32,408 nt of DNA from positions 1 to 32,408 of the forward strand of contig CALXIP010000051.1 in assembly GCA_944388395.1 (NCBI GenBank). The letters run 5' to 3'. The first letter of the stretch is position 1. Each line of letters starts with the position of its first letter. This DNA is from an uncultured Ruthenibacterium sp. (lineage in GTDB: Bacteria; Bacillota; Clostridia; Oscillospirales; Ruminococcaceae). A program made the position numbers and the translations under genes. The notes under the pieces were generated by a model. The model ran no database searches, was not told the origin of the DNA, and was given only the letters and a program-made list of their open reading frames with translations. This document shows, piece after piece, positions 7,239 through 16,763 of the stretch.

Positions 7239-8120
7239 TTACTCCCTTTCCACAAACAATTTTTCCGTGTGAAGCGTGCCGTTCTTTACCCGGCCAACGC
7301 CCAGAAAAGCGCCGTCCCGCCGCAGACGGACCAGTCCATCCGCCGCGGCGCACCGATACACGGGCGCGCCGTTGCGCAGGCGCTTTTCTCCCGTTTCGTC
7401 CACCTGCCAGACCGGCAAATGTGCAAACACGGTTTCCACGCTCAGAAGAAGCTGCTCCAGGCGCCCCTCGTCCCGCGCCTGCTGAATCTGCTCAAAACCC
7501 ACCGCCTGCTCCTGCGTATAGGGGCCTGCCTGGGTGCGGCGCAGCGCGGCCAGCGTGGCGGGAACACCCAGCGCCGTGCCAATGTCCTCCACCAGCGTGC
7601 GCACATAGGTGCCTTTTCCACAGGCGACATGCAGCGCGTATTCCCGCTCCGACACGCGGCCGGTCAGCGTCAGGGAATGGATGGTCACCGGGCGCGGCTT
7701 GCGCTCTACCGTTTCGCCGCGCCGGGCCGCCTTGTACAGCGGCTGCCCATTGATCTTCACGGCCGAATACATGGGCGGAAGCTGCATCTGCGGCCCCAAA
7801 AAGCGGTCCAGCACCTGCCGCACCGCCGCCTCATCCAGATTCGGCGGAAGAGGTGCCTCTTCCAGCGTCTCACCGGTGACGTCACCGGTGTCCGTACGGC
7901 GGCCCAGCAGCATCACCGCATCATAGGCTTTGTCGGTGTTCTGCTGCATATCTACGGCTTTGGCCGCGCCGCCGATAAACACAGGCAGCACACCGGTCGC
8001 CATGGGGTCCAGTGTGCCGCTGTGGCCAATTTTTCTTGTTTTGCAAATGCCGCGCAGTTTGGCCACCACGTCAAAGGACGTGAAGCCCGCGGGCTTGTCC
8101 ACAATCAGGATTCCTTGCAC
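7239..8120 (-). CDS. truB: tRNA pseudouridine-55 synthase
   Basis: Isomerises U55 in the T-loop of tRNAs to pseudouridine. The 293-residue product opens with GILIVDKPAGFTSFDVV and carries HSGTLDPMATGVLPV (about 33-47), which holds the catalytic Asp. A KINGQPLYKAARRGE segment and a C-terminal TruB extension follow. The start is GTG at 8118-8120, inside the last codons of nrnA (16-nt overlap), with GGAG 8 nt upstream in nrnA. Stop TAA touches the GTG of ribF. Confidence 0.96.
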   Translation of the reverse strand: MQGILIVDKPAGFTSFDVVAKLRGICKTRKIGHSGTLDPMATGVLPVFIGGAAKAVDMQQNTDKAYDAVMLLGRRTDTGDVTGETLEEAPLPPNLDEAAVRQVLDRFLGPQMQLPPMYSAVKINGQPLYKAARRGETVERKPRPVTIHSLTLTGRVSEREYALHVACGKGTYVRTLVEDIGTALGVPATLAALRRTQAGPYTQEQAVGFEQIQQARDEGRLEQLLLSVETVFAHLPVWQVDETGEKRLRNGAPVYRCAAADGLVRLRRDGAFLGVGRVKNGTLHTEKLFVERE

Positions 8121-9067
8121 AGAGCACGCTCCACTTCTGACAGCAGCGCCGCCTTTGCATTTTCCATACTGCCCAGAATCTCGCAGCCGGCCGCCTGTTT
8201 GTGGCCGCCGCCGCCCAGATGCGCACAGATCTGCGCCGCGTCCACACCCACTTCGGTGCGCACGCTGACTTTGTAGCTTCCGGTGGGCTGCTGACGCAGC
8301 GTAATGCCCACGCGGACGCCCTCGATCATGCGGGGAAGGCTGGTGATGCCTTCCAGATCCAGCGGTTCCACGCCGGTGCGCTCGATCTGCTCCTTGGTCA
8401 GGCTGATGATGGCGCAGGCGCCGTCAAAATGATACTCCAGGCTCTCCAGCGCAATGCGCTCGATCTCCAGACGGCTGCGGGATTTGCTCTCGAACAAAAT
8501 GTTGTTGAGTTTGACCAGATCCGCCCCCGCCTCGATCAGACGGGCCGCCACCAGATGTGTTTTTGCCGTTGTGTTGGCAAATTTGAAGCAGCCTGTGTCT
8601 GTGGCCAGGCCTGTGTACAGGCAGTTGGCAATCAGCGGCGTGATGGAAACATCCATGGATTCAAACAAACTGTACAAAAGTTCGGCTGTGGCTGCCGCCT
8701 CGCCGTCCAGCAGCATGGCGTCGGCATAGCCGCCGTTGGAGGGGTGATGGTCAATGCACAGATCCACCCGGTCCGCATACTGGGAAACCGGATCGCCGAA
8801 CAGCTGGATGCCCGCCACGTCCACGGCAACAATGTAGCGCGGCTCAAAAGAGCCGTCGTACATGCCGATCTCCATATAATCGTAGCGTGCGGGGATCTCG
8901 TCCGAACAGGTGACCGCCACGGTCTTGCCCAAGCCCTTGAGCACATGATACAGCGCCGCTGCGCTGCCAATGGTGTCGCCGTCAGGATTTTTATGGCAAA
9001 GAAGCAAGATGTTCTCTGCTTTCAAAAGACGGCTGATGACGGTCACCAGGTCCAAAATCTCACTCAT
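8105..9067 (-). CDS. nrnA: DHH-family phosphoesterase, NrnA-like oligoribonuclease / pAp phosphatase
   Basis: Degrades very short RNAs to mononucleotides and, in the family, removes the 3'-phosphate of pAp. The 320-residue protein has the DHH-domain motifs in order: HKNPDGDTIGSAAA, VAVDVAG and the signature IDHHPSNGGYAD (about 110-121). The C-terminal DHHA1 domain follows with HLGGGGHKQAAGCE. The ATG at 9065-9067 has GGAG 5 nt upstream. It lies between rbfA and truB, and together with pnp gives this region two RNA-decay enzymes. Substrate preference between NrnA and related DHH enzymes cannot be settled by eye. Confidence 0.9.
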   Translation of the reverse strand: MSEILDLVTVISRLLKAENILLLCHKNPDGDTIGSAAALYHVLKGLGKTVAVTCSDEIPARYDYMEIGMYDGSFEPRYIVAVDVAGIQLFGDPVSQYADRVDLCIDHHPSNGGYADAMLLDGEAAATAELLYSLFESMDVSITPLIANCLYTGLATDTGCFKFANTTAKTHLVAARLIEAGADLVKLNNILFESKSRSRLEIERIALESLEYHFDGACAIISLTKEQIERTGVEPLDLEGITSLPRMIEGVRVGITLRQQPTGSYKVSVRTEVGVDAAQICAHLGGGGHKQAAGCEILGSMENAKAALLSEVERALCKES

Positions 9068-9092
9068 AATTTCTCCTCTTTTACCCTTCGGG

Positions 9093-9443
9093 TCACTCTT
9101 CGCGCTTCAGTCCCGCGATCAGTTCATTGATGTGGGTGGCATACTTGGCCCCGTCATCCGCAAAGAAGCGGAATTCGGGCGCTTTGCGGATGTGCATGTG
9201 CGCGGCCACTTCGCTGCGCACATGTCCGGCCGCGCGGTTCAGCGCCTTGACGGCCTGCTCGGTGGCGTCATCCGCCCCCATTTTGCTGACATACACCTTG
9301 GCACTGGACAAATCCGGCGCCACTTCCACACGCATCACCGTCAAAAAGCCCTGGACCCGAGGATCCTTCATCTGGCCGATAACGCTGATCAGCTCACGCT
9401 TCATGTCTTCGGTCAGCCGAGCCATATTTTTGCTTTGTGGCAT
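9093..9443 (-). CDS. rbfA: 30S ribosome-binding factor A
   Basis: Binds the immature 30S subunit near helix 1 of 16S rRNA and aids late maturation and cold growth. The 116-residue product is of normal length. Typical segments are MKRELISVIGQMKDPRV, LSSAKVYVSKMG and the end RKAPEFRFFADDGAKYATHINELI. The ATG at 9441-9443 has AAGGAG 7 nt upstream. It follows infB by 34 nt, the usual partner. Confidence 0.95.
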   Translation of the reverse strand: MPQSKNMARLTEDMKRELISVIGQMKDPRVQGFLTVMRVEVAPDLSSAKVYVSKMGADDATEQAVKALNRAAGHVRSEVAAHMHIRKAPEFRFFADDGAKYATHINELIAGLKREE

Positions 9444-9477
9444 TGCTGATCTCCTTTCTTTGAGAGAAGGGGCGCGC

Positions 9478-11865
9478 TCAGTCGCGGTACTCTTCCATCA
9501 CAAAGGCTTCGAACACGTCGCCTTCCTTGATGTCAGAGAACTTCTCAAGCCCCACGCCGCACTCGTAACCGGCGGCAACTTCCTTGACGTCGTCCTTAAA
9601 GCGGCGCAGAGAATCGATCTCGTCCTCGGTGATGACGATGCCGTCACGCACCAGGCGGATCTTGGCGGAACGGGTGATTTTGCCCTCCTGCACGTAGCAG
9701 CCCGCAATGGTGCCCGCAGAAGAGATTTTGAACACGTTGCGGACCTCGGCACGGCCCAGCTCCACCTCGCGGTATTTCGGAGCCAGCATACCCTTCATGG
9801 CGTCGTTCACGTCGTTGATGGCGTCATAGATCACGCGATACATGCGCATCTCCACCTCAGCCTGCGCCGCCTCTTCCTTCGCAATGGGATCGGGACGGAC
9901 GTTAAAGCCGATGATGATGGCGTTGCCGGCGTTGGCCAGCATGACGTCGGATTTGTTGATGGCACCCACGCCCGCATGGATGACCCCCACGCGCACCTGG
10001 GCGTTGGACAGCTTCTCCAGGGACTGCTTCACCGCTTCGGCAGAGCCCTGCACGTCGGCCTTCACAATGATGGCCAGCTCTTTGCGCTCGCCCTCGGCGA
10101 TCTGGCTGAACAGATTGTCCAGCGTAACTTTCTTATAGGCGGCGAACTGTTTCTCCTTGGCCTCGACAGCGCGCTGATCCGCCAGCTCACGGGCCAGTTT
10201 TTCGTCTTCGACCGCGTCGAAAATATCACCTGCCGCAGGTACTTCGGTCAGGCCAGTGATCTCCACAGGCGTGGAAGGACCTGCCTCTTTCAGATTGCGG
10301 CCCTGGTCATCACGCATCACGCGCACACGGCCCACAGCGGTTCCGGCGATCACGATATCGCCCTGATGCAGTGTGCCCTTCTGAACCAGAATGGTGGCCA
10401 CAGGACCCTGGCCCTTGTCCAGGCGCGCCTCGATCACCGCGCCTTTGGCACGGCGGTTGGGGTTGGCCTTCAGCTCTTTGACTTCCGCTACCAGAATGAT
10501 GTTCTCCAGCAGATCTTCGATGCCCTGACCTGTCAGTGCGGAAACAGGGACGCAGATGGTGTCGCCGCCCCACTCCTCGGGAACCAGCTCATACTGGGTC
10601 AGCTGCTCCATGACATGGGTGGGATTCGCGGTGGGTTTATCCATTTTGTTGATGGCCACGATCACCGTAACACCCGCCGCTTTGGCATGGTTGATGGACT
10701 CGACGGTCTGGGGCATGATGCCGTCATCCGCAGCTACCACCAGAACGGCGATATCCGTCAGGTTGGCACCGCGGGCGCGCATGGAGGTAAACGCCTCATG
10801 GCCCGGGGTATCCAGGAAGGTGATGACCTTTCCGTTTTTCTCCACCTGATAAGCGCCGATGTGCTGAGTGATGCCGCCGGCCTCGCCCGCGGTCACGCGG
10901 GTCTTGCGGATGGCATCCAGAATAGAGGTTTTGCCGTGGTCAACGTGACCCATGACCACCACGACGGGCGGCCGCTCCTGCAAATCCGCCTCGCGGTCTT
11001 CGTCCACCTCAAACAGACGCTCCTCAATGGTCACGTGCACTTCGTGCTCCACCTTGGCGCCCAGTTCTTCGGCCACCAGAGAAGCCGTGTCGAAATCGAT
11101 CACTTCGCTGATGGAGGCCATGACGCCCAGGCCCATCAGCTTTTTGATGACCTGCGCCACATTGACTTTCAGACGGGTGGCCAGTTCGCCCACCGCGATC
11201 TCGTCGGGAATAGAAACCTTGAGCTGCGCTTTGCGGGCCTTTTCCAGCTGGATGCGCTGCAGGCGCTCGGCCTCGGTCTCGCGCTTTTTCTGGAACGGCT
11301 GGTTGCGGTTTTTCTTGTTGCCGAACTTCTGCTTGTTGCCGGCCGGCGTGGGTTTGCGGCGGTTTTCCACGTTCTTGGTGCTGGCCAGATCGGTATATTT
11401 TTCGTTGAATTTATCCAGGTTCACGTCGGACACACGGGTATCCACCGTGACCGTGACCACTTCGCGCTTTTCGGGCGCGGGGCGGTTCGCCTTCTCCTCT
11501 TTGGGCATGCGGATGCGCTCTTTGCGCTTGGCAGGCGCGGCTTTCTGCTGCTGCGGACGCTGTGCCTCCGGCTTTGCCGCGGCGGGTGCCTGCGGTTTTG
11601 CGGCTGCCTGCGGCTTCGCCGCCTGAGGCGCCGGCTTCTCTTTCTCTTTTTCAGCGCCGGGCGCCGGCACGCTGGACAGGTAAGCATCCAGGCTGGCCTC
11701 TTCATTCTGGGTGGTCAGCTTTTCAAACAGCTGGTTCAGTTCCGCATCCGTCAGCGGAGAAGAGTGCTTCTTCGCCTCGCCGGTCAGCTCGCTGACCATC
11801 TCCAGCAATTCTTTGCCGGGGATATTCAAATCCTTGGCAACATCACTCAGTTTATATTTAATCAT
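9478..11865 (-). CDS. infB: Translation initiation factor IF-2
   Basis: GTPase that places initiator fMet-tRNA on the 30S subunit and promotes subunit joining. 795 residues. An N-terminal IF2_N helix bundle (about 3-50) is followed by a low-complexity linker rich in Ala, Pro, Lys and Gln (about 65-120). A second IF2_N-like segment follows ([15 protein letters not shown]). The G domain has GHVDHGKTS (G1), DTPGHEAF (G3) and NKMDKP (G4). Domains II, III and the tRNA-binding C-terminal barrel complete it. The ATG overlaps the ylxQ stop as ATGA, with AAGGAGG upstream. The open reading frame antisense to it is a shadow of GC-rich codon use. Confidence 0.98.
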   Translation of the reverse strand: MIKYKLSDVAKDLNIPGKELLEMVSELTGEAKKHSSPLTDAELNQLFEKLTTQNEEASLDAYLSSVPAPGAEKEKEKPAPQAAKPQAAAKPQAPAAAKPEAQRPQQQKAAPAKRKERIRMPKEEKANRPAPEKREVVTVTVDTRVSDVNLDKFNEKYTDLASTKNVENRRKPTPAGNKQKFGNKKNRNQPFQKKRETEAERLQRIQLEKARKAQLKVSIPDEIAVGELATRLKVNVAQVIKKLMGLGVMASISEVIDFDTASLVAEELGAKVEHEVHVTIEERLFEVDEDREADLQERPPVVVVMGHVDHGKTSILDAIRKTRVTAGEAGGITQHIGAYQVEKNGKVITFLDTPGHEAFTSMRARGANLTDIAVLVVAADDGIMPQTVESINHAKAAGVTVIVAINKMDKPTANPTHVMEQLTQYELVPEEWGGDTICVPVSALTGQGIEDLLENIILVAEVKELKANPNRRAKGAVIEARLDKGQGPVATILVQKGTLHQGDIVIAGTAVGRVRVMRDDQGRNLKEAGPSTPVEITGLTEVPAAGDIFDAVEDEKLARELADQRAVEAKEKQFAAYKKVTLDNLFSQIAEGERKELAIIVKADVQGSAEAVKQSLEKLSNAQVRVGVIHAGVGAINKSDVMLANAGNAIIIGFNVRPDPIAKEEAAQAEVEMRMYRVIYDAINDVNDAMKGMLAPKYREVELGRAEVRNVFKISSAGTIAGCYVQEGKITRSAKIRLVRDGIVITEDEIDSLRRFKDDVKEVAAGYECGVGLEKFSDIKEGDVFEAFVMEEYRD

Positions 11866-12191
11866 GGGCGTTCCTCCTTAACTGGCGCCGCGCAGGCGTC
11901 TAGGTTTTTGCGGCAAAGCACCGCGAGGTTTTCATCGGTGACAGCAAATACGCCTGTAGGCTTTTTGCTGACGGCGGAAAGCTCAAACTGGGTCAGAGGC
12001 ATATCCGCCGTTTCTGTTTCGTTCTGGCAAAACCGGACCACACGCTGGCGCGTGGCCGGGGAAAGATCGCCGGCGCAAAGCACCAGGCACGCTTTTCCCT
12101 GATTGACACTGTCTTTCACCGCGTCAAACCCCATTACCAGGGCGCCTGCCTTGCGGCACAGGGAAAGCGCAAACAACAGTTTATTCTGCAT
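11862..12191 (-). CDS. ylxQ: L7Ae/L30e-like RNA-binding protein YlxQ
   Basis: Small (109 residues) member of the L7Ae/L30e/Gadd45 fold, which binds kink-turn RNA in other members. Its own role in bacteria is not well defined. Visible family features are [21 protein letters not shown], then the strand [17 protein letters not shown], and [15 protein letters not shown] chose the ATG at 12189-12191 rather than earlier in-frame codons, because the upstream translation is Arg/Pro-rich and lies over rnpM. The ORF overlaps rnpM by 11 nt and infB by 4 nt, so translation is coupled. Confidence 0.9.
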   Translation of the reverse strand: MQNKLLFALSLCRKAGALVMGFDAVKDSVNQGKACLVLCAGDLSPATRQRVVRFCQNETETADMPLTQFELSAVSKKPTGVFAVTDENLAVLCRKNLDACAAPVKEERP

Positions 12192-12462
12192 TCGGCTCCC
12201 CTTTTTCGATCTCGGCCTCCATGGCCGCATAAATTTCATCCGGAATGGAGACCTCCAGCGCCCGCTCGATGCGCCGGGCCTTGCGCGCCTTGGCAAGGCA
12301 GGCGGCGGACGGACACACATAGGCGCCGCGCCCCGGTTTCTTGCCAGTCAGGTCCAGCGACACGGTTCCGTCCTGGGCGCGCACCACGCGCACCAGTTCC
12401 TTTTTGGGCTTCGATTCGCCGCAGCCATTGCAGCGCCGCAGCGGAATTTTTCTCTGGGTCAT
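12181..12462 (-). CDS. rnpM: YlxR/RnpM family protein (DUF448)
   Basis: 93-residue basic RNA-binding protein with the hallmark GRGAYVC (about 44-50) and the N-terminal RKIPLRRCNGCGE. The family member in Bacillus subtilis has been reported to bind RNase P RNA and modulate its activity, hence the name RnpM; the role here is by homology. A zinc site is possible from CNGC and CPSAAC. The ATG at 12460-12462 has GGAG 6 nt upstream. It lies between nusA and ylxQ as in most Firmicutes. A short GGGAAC/GTTCCC hairpin (12495-12512) lies in the gap to nusA. Confidence 0.92.
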   Translation of the reverse strand: MTQRKIPLRRCNGCGESKPKKELVRVVRAQDGTVSLDLTGKKPGRGAYVCPSAACLAKARKARRIERALEVSIPDEIYAAMEAEIEKGEPNAE

Positions 12463-12519
12463 ACAGGTCTCCTTCCAATGCTTTGTAACGGAGCGGGAAC
12501 TTCTCTGTTCCCCTGAGAA

Positions 12520-13602
12520 TTACTCCTCGGTCTTTTTCACAGGCGGTTCTTCGCCGTAATATCCGCTCTCCGGCCGGATATCGATATTATAGCCGGTCAG
12601 GCGGGCGGTCAGGCGGGCGTTCTGGCCCTTATTGCCAATGGCCAGGCTGAGCTGATGATCGGGCACCGTCACACGGCAGGCGCGCGTCTCACCTTCCAGA
12701 ATCTCCACGCCCACCACGTCGGCCGGGCTGAGCGCCTCGCTGATAAACTTGGCCGGGTCTTCGTTCCAGCGAACGATGTCGATCTTCTCGCCGCCCAGCT
12801 CCTCAACGATCTTGGCCACACGCTGACCGCGGGGGCCGATGCATGCGCCCACGGGATCCACGTTCTCGTCCTTGGACCAGACTGCCATTTTGGTGCGGGC
12901 GCCCGCCTCACGGCTGATGGCTTTGATCTCCACGGTGCCGTCAAAGATCTCAGGCACTTCCATTTCAAACATACGTTTCACAAGGCCGGGGTGCGTGCGG
13001 CTGATCATCATGCGGGGACCGCGCTCGGACTCGACCACGTCCACCACATACACCTGCAGATGCTGGCCCTCGGTCAGGGTCTCGCCGGGCACCTGCTCAT
13101 TGCGGGGCAGGGTGGCAACGCCGCCCTTGCCCAGTTCCAGCGTGACGATGCCGCGCTGCGGATCCACATTCGTGACCACCGCAGAAACGATCTCGTGCGC
13201 TTTGGACTGCATTTCCGCGTACATCTGGCTGCGCTCGGCCTCTTTCAGGCCCTGCCGGATCACATGTTTGGCCGTCTGTGCCGCAATGCGTCCGAAGTCC
13301 TTGGTTTTCAGCGGAATCTGGAACATATCGCCCAGTTTGTAGGTCTTGCGCTTTGCCTGCGCAGCCTCCAGGCTGATCTGTGTGCGGGTGTCCTCCACCT
13401 CATCCACAGCCTGTTGCAGCAGGCTCACGTTGAACTTGCCGGTCGCCGGGTCGATCTCCACGGAAACATTTTCATCCTCAACGTCATAGTCTTTTTTGAC
13501 CGCGATGACAATGGCGTTCTTGATTTTCTCCAGCAGGTATTCCGCAGGCAGGCCGCGCTCCGCCTCCAGCATGGAAAGTGCTTCAAAAAATTCTGCGTTC
13601 AT
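12520..13602 (-). CDS. nusA: Transcription termination/antitermination factor NusA
   Basis: Binds RNA polymerase and nascent RNA and controls pausing, termination and antitermination. 360 residues: N-terminal polymerase-binding domain (about 1-130), S1 domain (about 135-200), then two KH domains. WSKDENVDPVGACIGPRGQRV and LSLAIGNKGQNARLTARLTGY carry the GxxG loops. It lacks the acidic C-terminal repeats of the Escherichia coli protein, as is usual in Firmicutes. The ATG at 13600-13602 has GGAG 9 nt upstream. Second gene of the operon, 47 nt after rimP. Confidence 0.97.
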   Translation of the reverse strand: MNAEFFEALSMLEAERGLPAEYLLEKIKNAIVIAVKKDYDVEDENVSVEIDPATGKFNVSLLQQAVDEVEDTRTQISLEAAQAKRKTYKLGDMFQIPLKTKDFGRIAAQTAKHVIRQGLKEAERSQMYAEMQSKAHEIVSAVVTNVDPQRGIVTLELGKGGVATLPRNEQVPGETLTEGQHLQVYVVDVVESERGPRMMISRTHPGLVKRMFEMEVPEIFDGTVEIKAISREAGARTKMAVWSKDENVDPVGACIGPRGQRVAKIVEELGGEKIDIVRWNEDPAKFISEALSPADVVGVEILEGETRACRVTVPDHQLSLAIGNKGQNARLTARLTGYNIDIRPESGYYGEEPPVKKTEE

Positions 13603-13649
13603 TTTTCCGATCTCCGTCCTTCTCTATAATTGGTTGTCTTAACCGAAGG

Positions 13650-14135
13650 TCAAAACAGGTCCTCGTCGTCGCACAGCTTGAAATAACTTGCGTCTTTGGT
13701 ATCGATGGCCGCCAGAGTGCCGTCCTCCCGCTCCAGAGTGACAACAGTGCCCTCTTTTCCGCGCAGAATGCCGGTCACCTCGCGCTCGCCCGCTTCATTG
13801 GCACGAATGAGATGCGCCAGCACCTTCTGCCCGCATTTCGCCGCGAAGTGCGAATCCCGGGTCAGTCTGCGGCCAAGGCCGGGGCCGCCCACCTCCAGAT
13901 AATAGCTCTGTGAAATGGGGTCCGCCTGATCGATCACCGGGTTGATGGCCCGGGTAGCCGCCTCGCACGCCGCAATATCCAACGGGGTATCCCGGTCGAT
14001 GAAGACGCGCAGAAACCAATCTGGCCCTTCCTTTTCAAAGCGCACATCCCAAAGCCGCAGGCCCAATTCCTCCAGCACAGGCGTCACCAGTGCTTCCACG
14101 ATCTGCACCGTGCCGCCCACCTTTTCTTTCGCCAT
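13650..14135 (-). CDS. rimP: Ribosome maturation factor RimP
   Basis: Assembly factor for the 30S subunit. 161 residues with the N-terminal core (LVTPVLEELGLRLWDVRFEKEG, split by family as strand-helix-strand), LRVFIDRDTPLDI, and YYLEVGGPGLGRRL. A C-terminal SH3-like part follows (GILRGKEGTVVTLEREDG). The ATG at 14133-14135 has AGGAGG 8 nt upstream. It is the first gene of the nusA-infB operon; its leader can fold in alternative ways, one of which covers the ribosome binding site. Confidence 0.94.
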   Translation of the reverse strand: MAKEKVGGTVQIVEALVTPVLEELGLRLWDVRFEKEGPDWFLRVFIDRDTPLDIAACEAATRAINPVIDQADPISQSYYLEVGGPGLGRRLTRDSHFAAKCGQKVLAHLIRANEAGEREVTGILRGKEGTVVTLEREDGTLAAIDTKDASYFKLCDDEDLF

Positions 14136-14216
14136 GCAAAACCTCCTGTCAACAAGGCCCTAACAACAGGAAAGAGCGGGCCTTGCGGTCCACTCTTTCC
14201 ATAAAAACTTATCGTA
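14136..14216 (-). promoter_or_regulatory. Structured leader of the rimP-nusA-infB operon
   Basis: Three pairings are visible. (1) An 11-bp stem, 14169-14179 with 14190-14200 (one G-U), capped by a short CC/GG helix and a GCAA tetraloop. (2) CAAGGCCC with GGGCCTTG, perfect over 8 bp (14178-14185 with 14153-14160), which competes with (1). (3) CCTGT with ACAGG (14166-14170 with 14145-14149), which covers part of the AGGAGG site at 14142-14147. No terminator-like U-run is seen, so control would be at translation or stability. Confidence 0.5.
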
Positions 14217-14223
14217 CTGTAAT

Positions 14224-14252
14224 AATATAGCACATCGGTCCAAATTATGCAA
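14224..14252 (-). promoter_or_regulatory. Promoter of the rimP-nusA-infB operon
   Basis: Minus strand TTGCAT (14247-14252), 17-nt spacer, TATATT (14224-14229). The -35 overlaps the stop codon of the glycerate kinase gene. The predicted start near 14217 gives a leader of about 80 nt. Confidence 0.75.
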
Positions 14253-15390
14253 GCCCTGTTTTCCGGGCGCAGTCGTAAAAGCGAAGCAGATTTTCCATGG
14301 TCAGACGCAGGTCGTCTGCCGCGCGGGACTTCATAGCCTCGTAGGGCAGCGCCACACGGTTGATGCTGAACACTCCCGTGACCCCCTGCTCATACACCTG
14401 CTCGATGTGATCGCCGATGTCGCCGACCACCGCCACCACCGGCACGCCCGCTTTCTGCGCCCGGTGTGCCACGCCAAGCACCACTTTGCCCCGCAGGGAC
14501 TGGGTGTCCAGCTTGCCTTCGCCGGTGAACACCATTTCCGCTCCGTCCAGCATGGCGTTGAAGCCCACGGTGTCCAGTACGGTCTCGATGCCCATCTGCA
14601 TCTGTGCGCCCAGAAGCGCGGCCATTCCGCCGCCCATTCCGCCGGCCGCACCGGCGCCGGGCAGATCCAGAATCTCCTTGCCCGTATCGCGCCGAACCAC
14701 GTCGGCCAGATTCTGCAGGCCTGCATCCAGCCGGGCAACCATGGCGGGGTCCGCGCCTTTTTGCGGGCCGAACACCGCCGCCGCGCCAGTCGGTCCGCAC
14801 AAAGGCGTATCCACATCGCACATGGCAATGACCGGCACCTCTTTCAACCGGGGATGCAAATTTCTCAAATCAATGTGATCCACCTGCTTCAGCGTGCGCC
14901 CTACGGGCACAAACGAAGTTCCATTCTTATCCAGGAACACCGCGCCCAACGCCGCGGCCGCACCGCAGCCTCCGTCGTTTGTAGCGCTGCCGCCCAACCC
15001 TACCACCAGTTTTTTACAACCGGCATCCAGAGCGGCGGCCATCAGCTGACCCACGCCGTATGTGGTGGTGCGCTCCGCGTTCCGGGCGCCGCCCACCATA
15101 GGCAGGCCGGCCGCCGCCGCCATTTCCACCACAGCCGTCCCGTCCGGAAGGAGGGCGAAGAACCCGTTCGCCGGTTCTCCGTAAGGGCCCTGCACCGAAC
15201 AGTGGCGCTTCTCGCCGCCCACCGCCTGCAAAAAGGCTTCCACACTGCCCTCGCCGCCATCGGCCACCGGCACGCACACGACCTGTGCGCCGGGAATTCG
15301 GCGGAGAATCGCCTCTTCCATAATGGAGCAGATCGTGCGGGAACTCATGGTTCCCTTAAAGGAGTCCGGAATCACAATAAACTTTCTCAC
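14245..15390 (-). CDS. Glycerate kinase (GarK/GlxK family)
   Basis: Phosphorylates D-glycerate with ATP, to 2- or 3-phosphoglycerate depending on the family member, feeding lower glycolysis. 381 residues of the class I fold. The signatures are VIPDSFKGTMSSR at the N-terminus, PVADGGEGSVEAFL, LVVGLGGSATNDGGCGAAAALGA and FTGEGKLDTQSLRGK. The start is GTG at 15388-15390 with AAGGGAG 9 nt upstream. It follows the C69 dipeptidase by 34 nt in a cluster headed by a transporter and a CdaR-type regulator. In Enterobacteria CdaR controls garK together with sugar-diacid genes, which supports the assignment. No diacid dehydratase or aldolase gene is in view. Confidence 0.9.
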   Translation of the reverse strand: MRKFIVIPDSFKGTMSSRTICSIMEEAILRRIPGAQVVCVPVADGGEGSVEAFLQAVGGEKRHCSVQGPYGEPANGFFALLPDGTAVVEMAAAAGLPMVGGARNAERTTTYGVGQLMAAALDAGCKKLVVGLGGSATNDGGCGAAAALGAVFLDKNGTSFVPVGRTLKQVDHIDLRNLHPRLKEVPVIAMCDVDTPLCGPTGAAAVFGPQKGADPAMVARLDAGLQNLADVVRRDTGKEILDLPGAGAAGGMGGGMAALLGAQMQMGIETVLDTVGFNAMLDGAEMVFTGEGKLDTQSLRGKVVLGVAHRAQKAGVPVVAVVGDIGDHIEQVYEQGVTGVFSINRVALPYEAMKSRAADDLRLTMENLLRFYDCARKTGLA

Positions 15391-15424
15391 GAGCAGCAGC
15401 TCCCTTTCCTGCGATGTTCCGCGT

Positions 15425-16750
15425 TTACTCGATTCCCGCGTCTTCGCGCACTTTTTTCAAATAAGGAATGCGCTGCGGCTGCGTGCACGGTCCATCATCC
15501 TGTTCCAGAGCCGCGTACAGACGGTCTACTTCGTTTTCCACCGCGTTCCAATCCTTTGCCATGGCCTCGGTCAGTTCCTGGGCAGAGCGACACGGGTCGG
15601 CTGCCTGCGCCATTTCCTGCTCCATTTTGTCCCACACCGGACGTACCACGCGGATAAAGCGGGGATAATCTTCCTCAATCTTATAGTTCAGCCGTTCGAA
15701 CTTCCACCACAGCGAATCTTCGCTGAAACGCGCGCCCGCATGACTGAGGTTTGCAGGCAGCTTGCCCTCCAGATAGCAGGGTACGTACACCGAAGCACAG
15801 GGACTGGACAGTGTATTGAACCACACCAGCGGCTTGTCGGGCGTCAGTTCCACCACCGCGCCGGCTGCTGTTTTGCTGGCATCCGGGTCGATGCTGTGCA
15901 TACAGATGGACACATGCAGGCCATCCGCCGGACTGAACCGCGGCTCGATCAATTCGCCTTCAAAATGATCCCGCTGAATCTTCTGCAGCGTCTCGCGGGT
16001 AATGTCCCCCTTGGCCTGATTCAGCAGCTTATTGAGACGCATCCAGCGGGGATGCGCCGCCCGGTGCTTGATGGACATGGCGCTGTAGGCCTGCGCAAAG
16101 TTAAAAGGCAGCTCCCGGGGGTACCAGCCCATCTCATAAGCGTGTTCCTGCAGATCGGGGCTGGCCTCGTCCCACTGCGTGGTGGTGCTGTAGCAGTTGG
16201 AAATACCCGCCACATCCTGCACACGGCGCGCCACCCAGCGGCGGTTGACGGTGTCCAGAATCCACGCCTCGGTCGGGTCCGCGATCAGGAACGCATTGTG
16301 ATAGTGGAACACTTTGCCCACAGCCGCATTGCCGCCCTGGCCGTATTTTTCCAGCAGAGAAATAATGACGTGCATGGCTTCATACGCTGTTTTCCCGCGC
16401 TCCAGGCCCAGTCGAAGCAAGTCCATGCCGATCAGGCCGTTCTCCGTCTCTTCCTCTTCTTTGGACCAGACCGCCTCGTTGCCGATGACCACTTTGTGTT
16501 CGTTCATGCCATGTTCAAAGCCCCAAAGCCAATAGGGCTGCGAACCCATGACACGATAGGTGTGATCCACCTGCGGAATGGTGATGTAGGTGCATTTCAA
16601 TTCTTCGCCCGGCGCATGGTCCGCTGCTTCAAAAAGTACCAGCGGCTGCGCCTCATTCATGGGGCGGTCACTGTTTTTCGCAAACAGAATGTTTCCGGAA
16701 CGGGTGCTGTTTCCCAGCGCCACCATTGTATCGCAAGAATAGAATTCCAT
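15425..16750 (-). CDS. Peptidase family C69 dipeptidase
   Basis: Predicted N-terminal-nucleophile dipeptidase of the PepD/C69 family, 441 residues. After MEFYS comes Cys6, which in the family becomes the catalytic N-terminal residue after removal of the short leader. Further family segments are ALGNSTRSGNILFAKNSDRP, WGFEHGMNEHKVVIGNEAV and EAWILDTVNRRWVARRV. I took the ATG at 16748-16750, with AAAGGAG 7 nt upstream; the in-frame ATG at 16792 lies inside the eamA-like gene and has no family sequence. No signal peptide is seen, so it is cytoplasmic. It lies 13 nt after the EamA transporter gene and may hydrolyse a dipeptide or related amide moved by the cluster. The substrate is unknown. Confidence 0.88.
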   Translation of the reverse strand: MEFYSCDTMVALGNSTRSGNILFAKNSDRPMNEAQPLVLFEAADHAPGEELKCTYITIPQVDHTYRVMGSQPYWLWGFEHGMNEHKVVIGNEAVWSKEEEETENGLIGMDLLRLGLERGKTAYEAMHVIISLLEKYGQGGNAAVGKVFHYHNAFLIADPTEAWILDTVNRRWVARRVQDVAGISNCYSTTTQWDEASPDLQEHAYEMGWYPRELPFNFAQAYSAMSIKHRAAHPRWMRLNKLLNQAKGDITRETLQKIQRDHFEGELIEPRFSPADGLHVSICMHSIDPDASKTAAGAVVELTPDKPLVWFNTLSSPCASVYVPCYLEGKLPANLSHAGARFSEDSLWWKFERLNYKIEEDYPRFIRVVRPVWDKMEQEMAQAADPCRSAQELTEAMAKDWNAVENEVDRLYAALEQDDGPCTQPQRIPYLKKVREDAGIE

Positions 16751-16763
16751 TTTTCTTCTCCTT

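Noticed and set aside
9127-12102. Open frame of 991 codons on the plus strand
   Set aside because: It lies antisense to infB and rbfA, has no ribosome site or recognisable domain, and its composition is the mirror of the infB codons. The same applies to long plus-strand frames opposite nrdA, pnp, truB/ribF, the GPH gene and nrdD.
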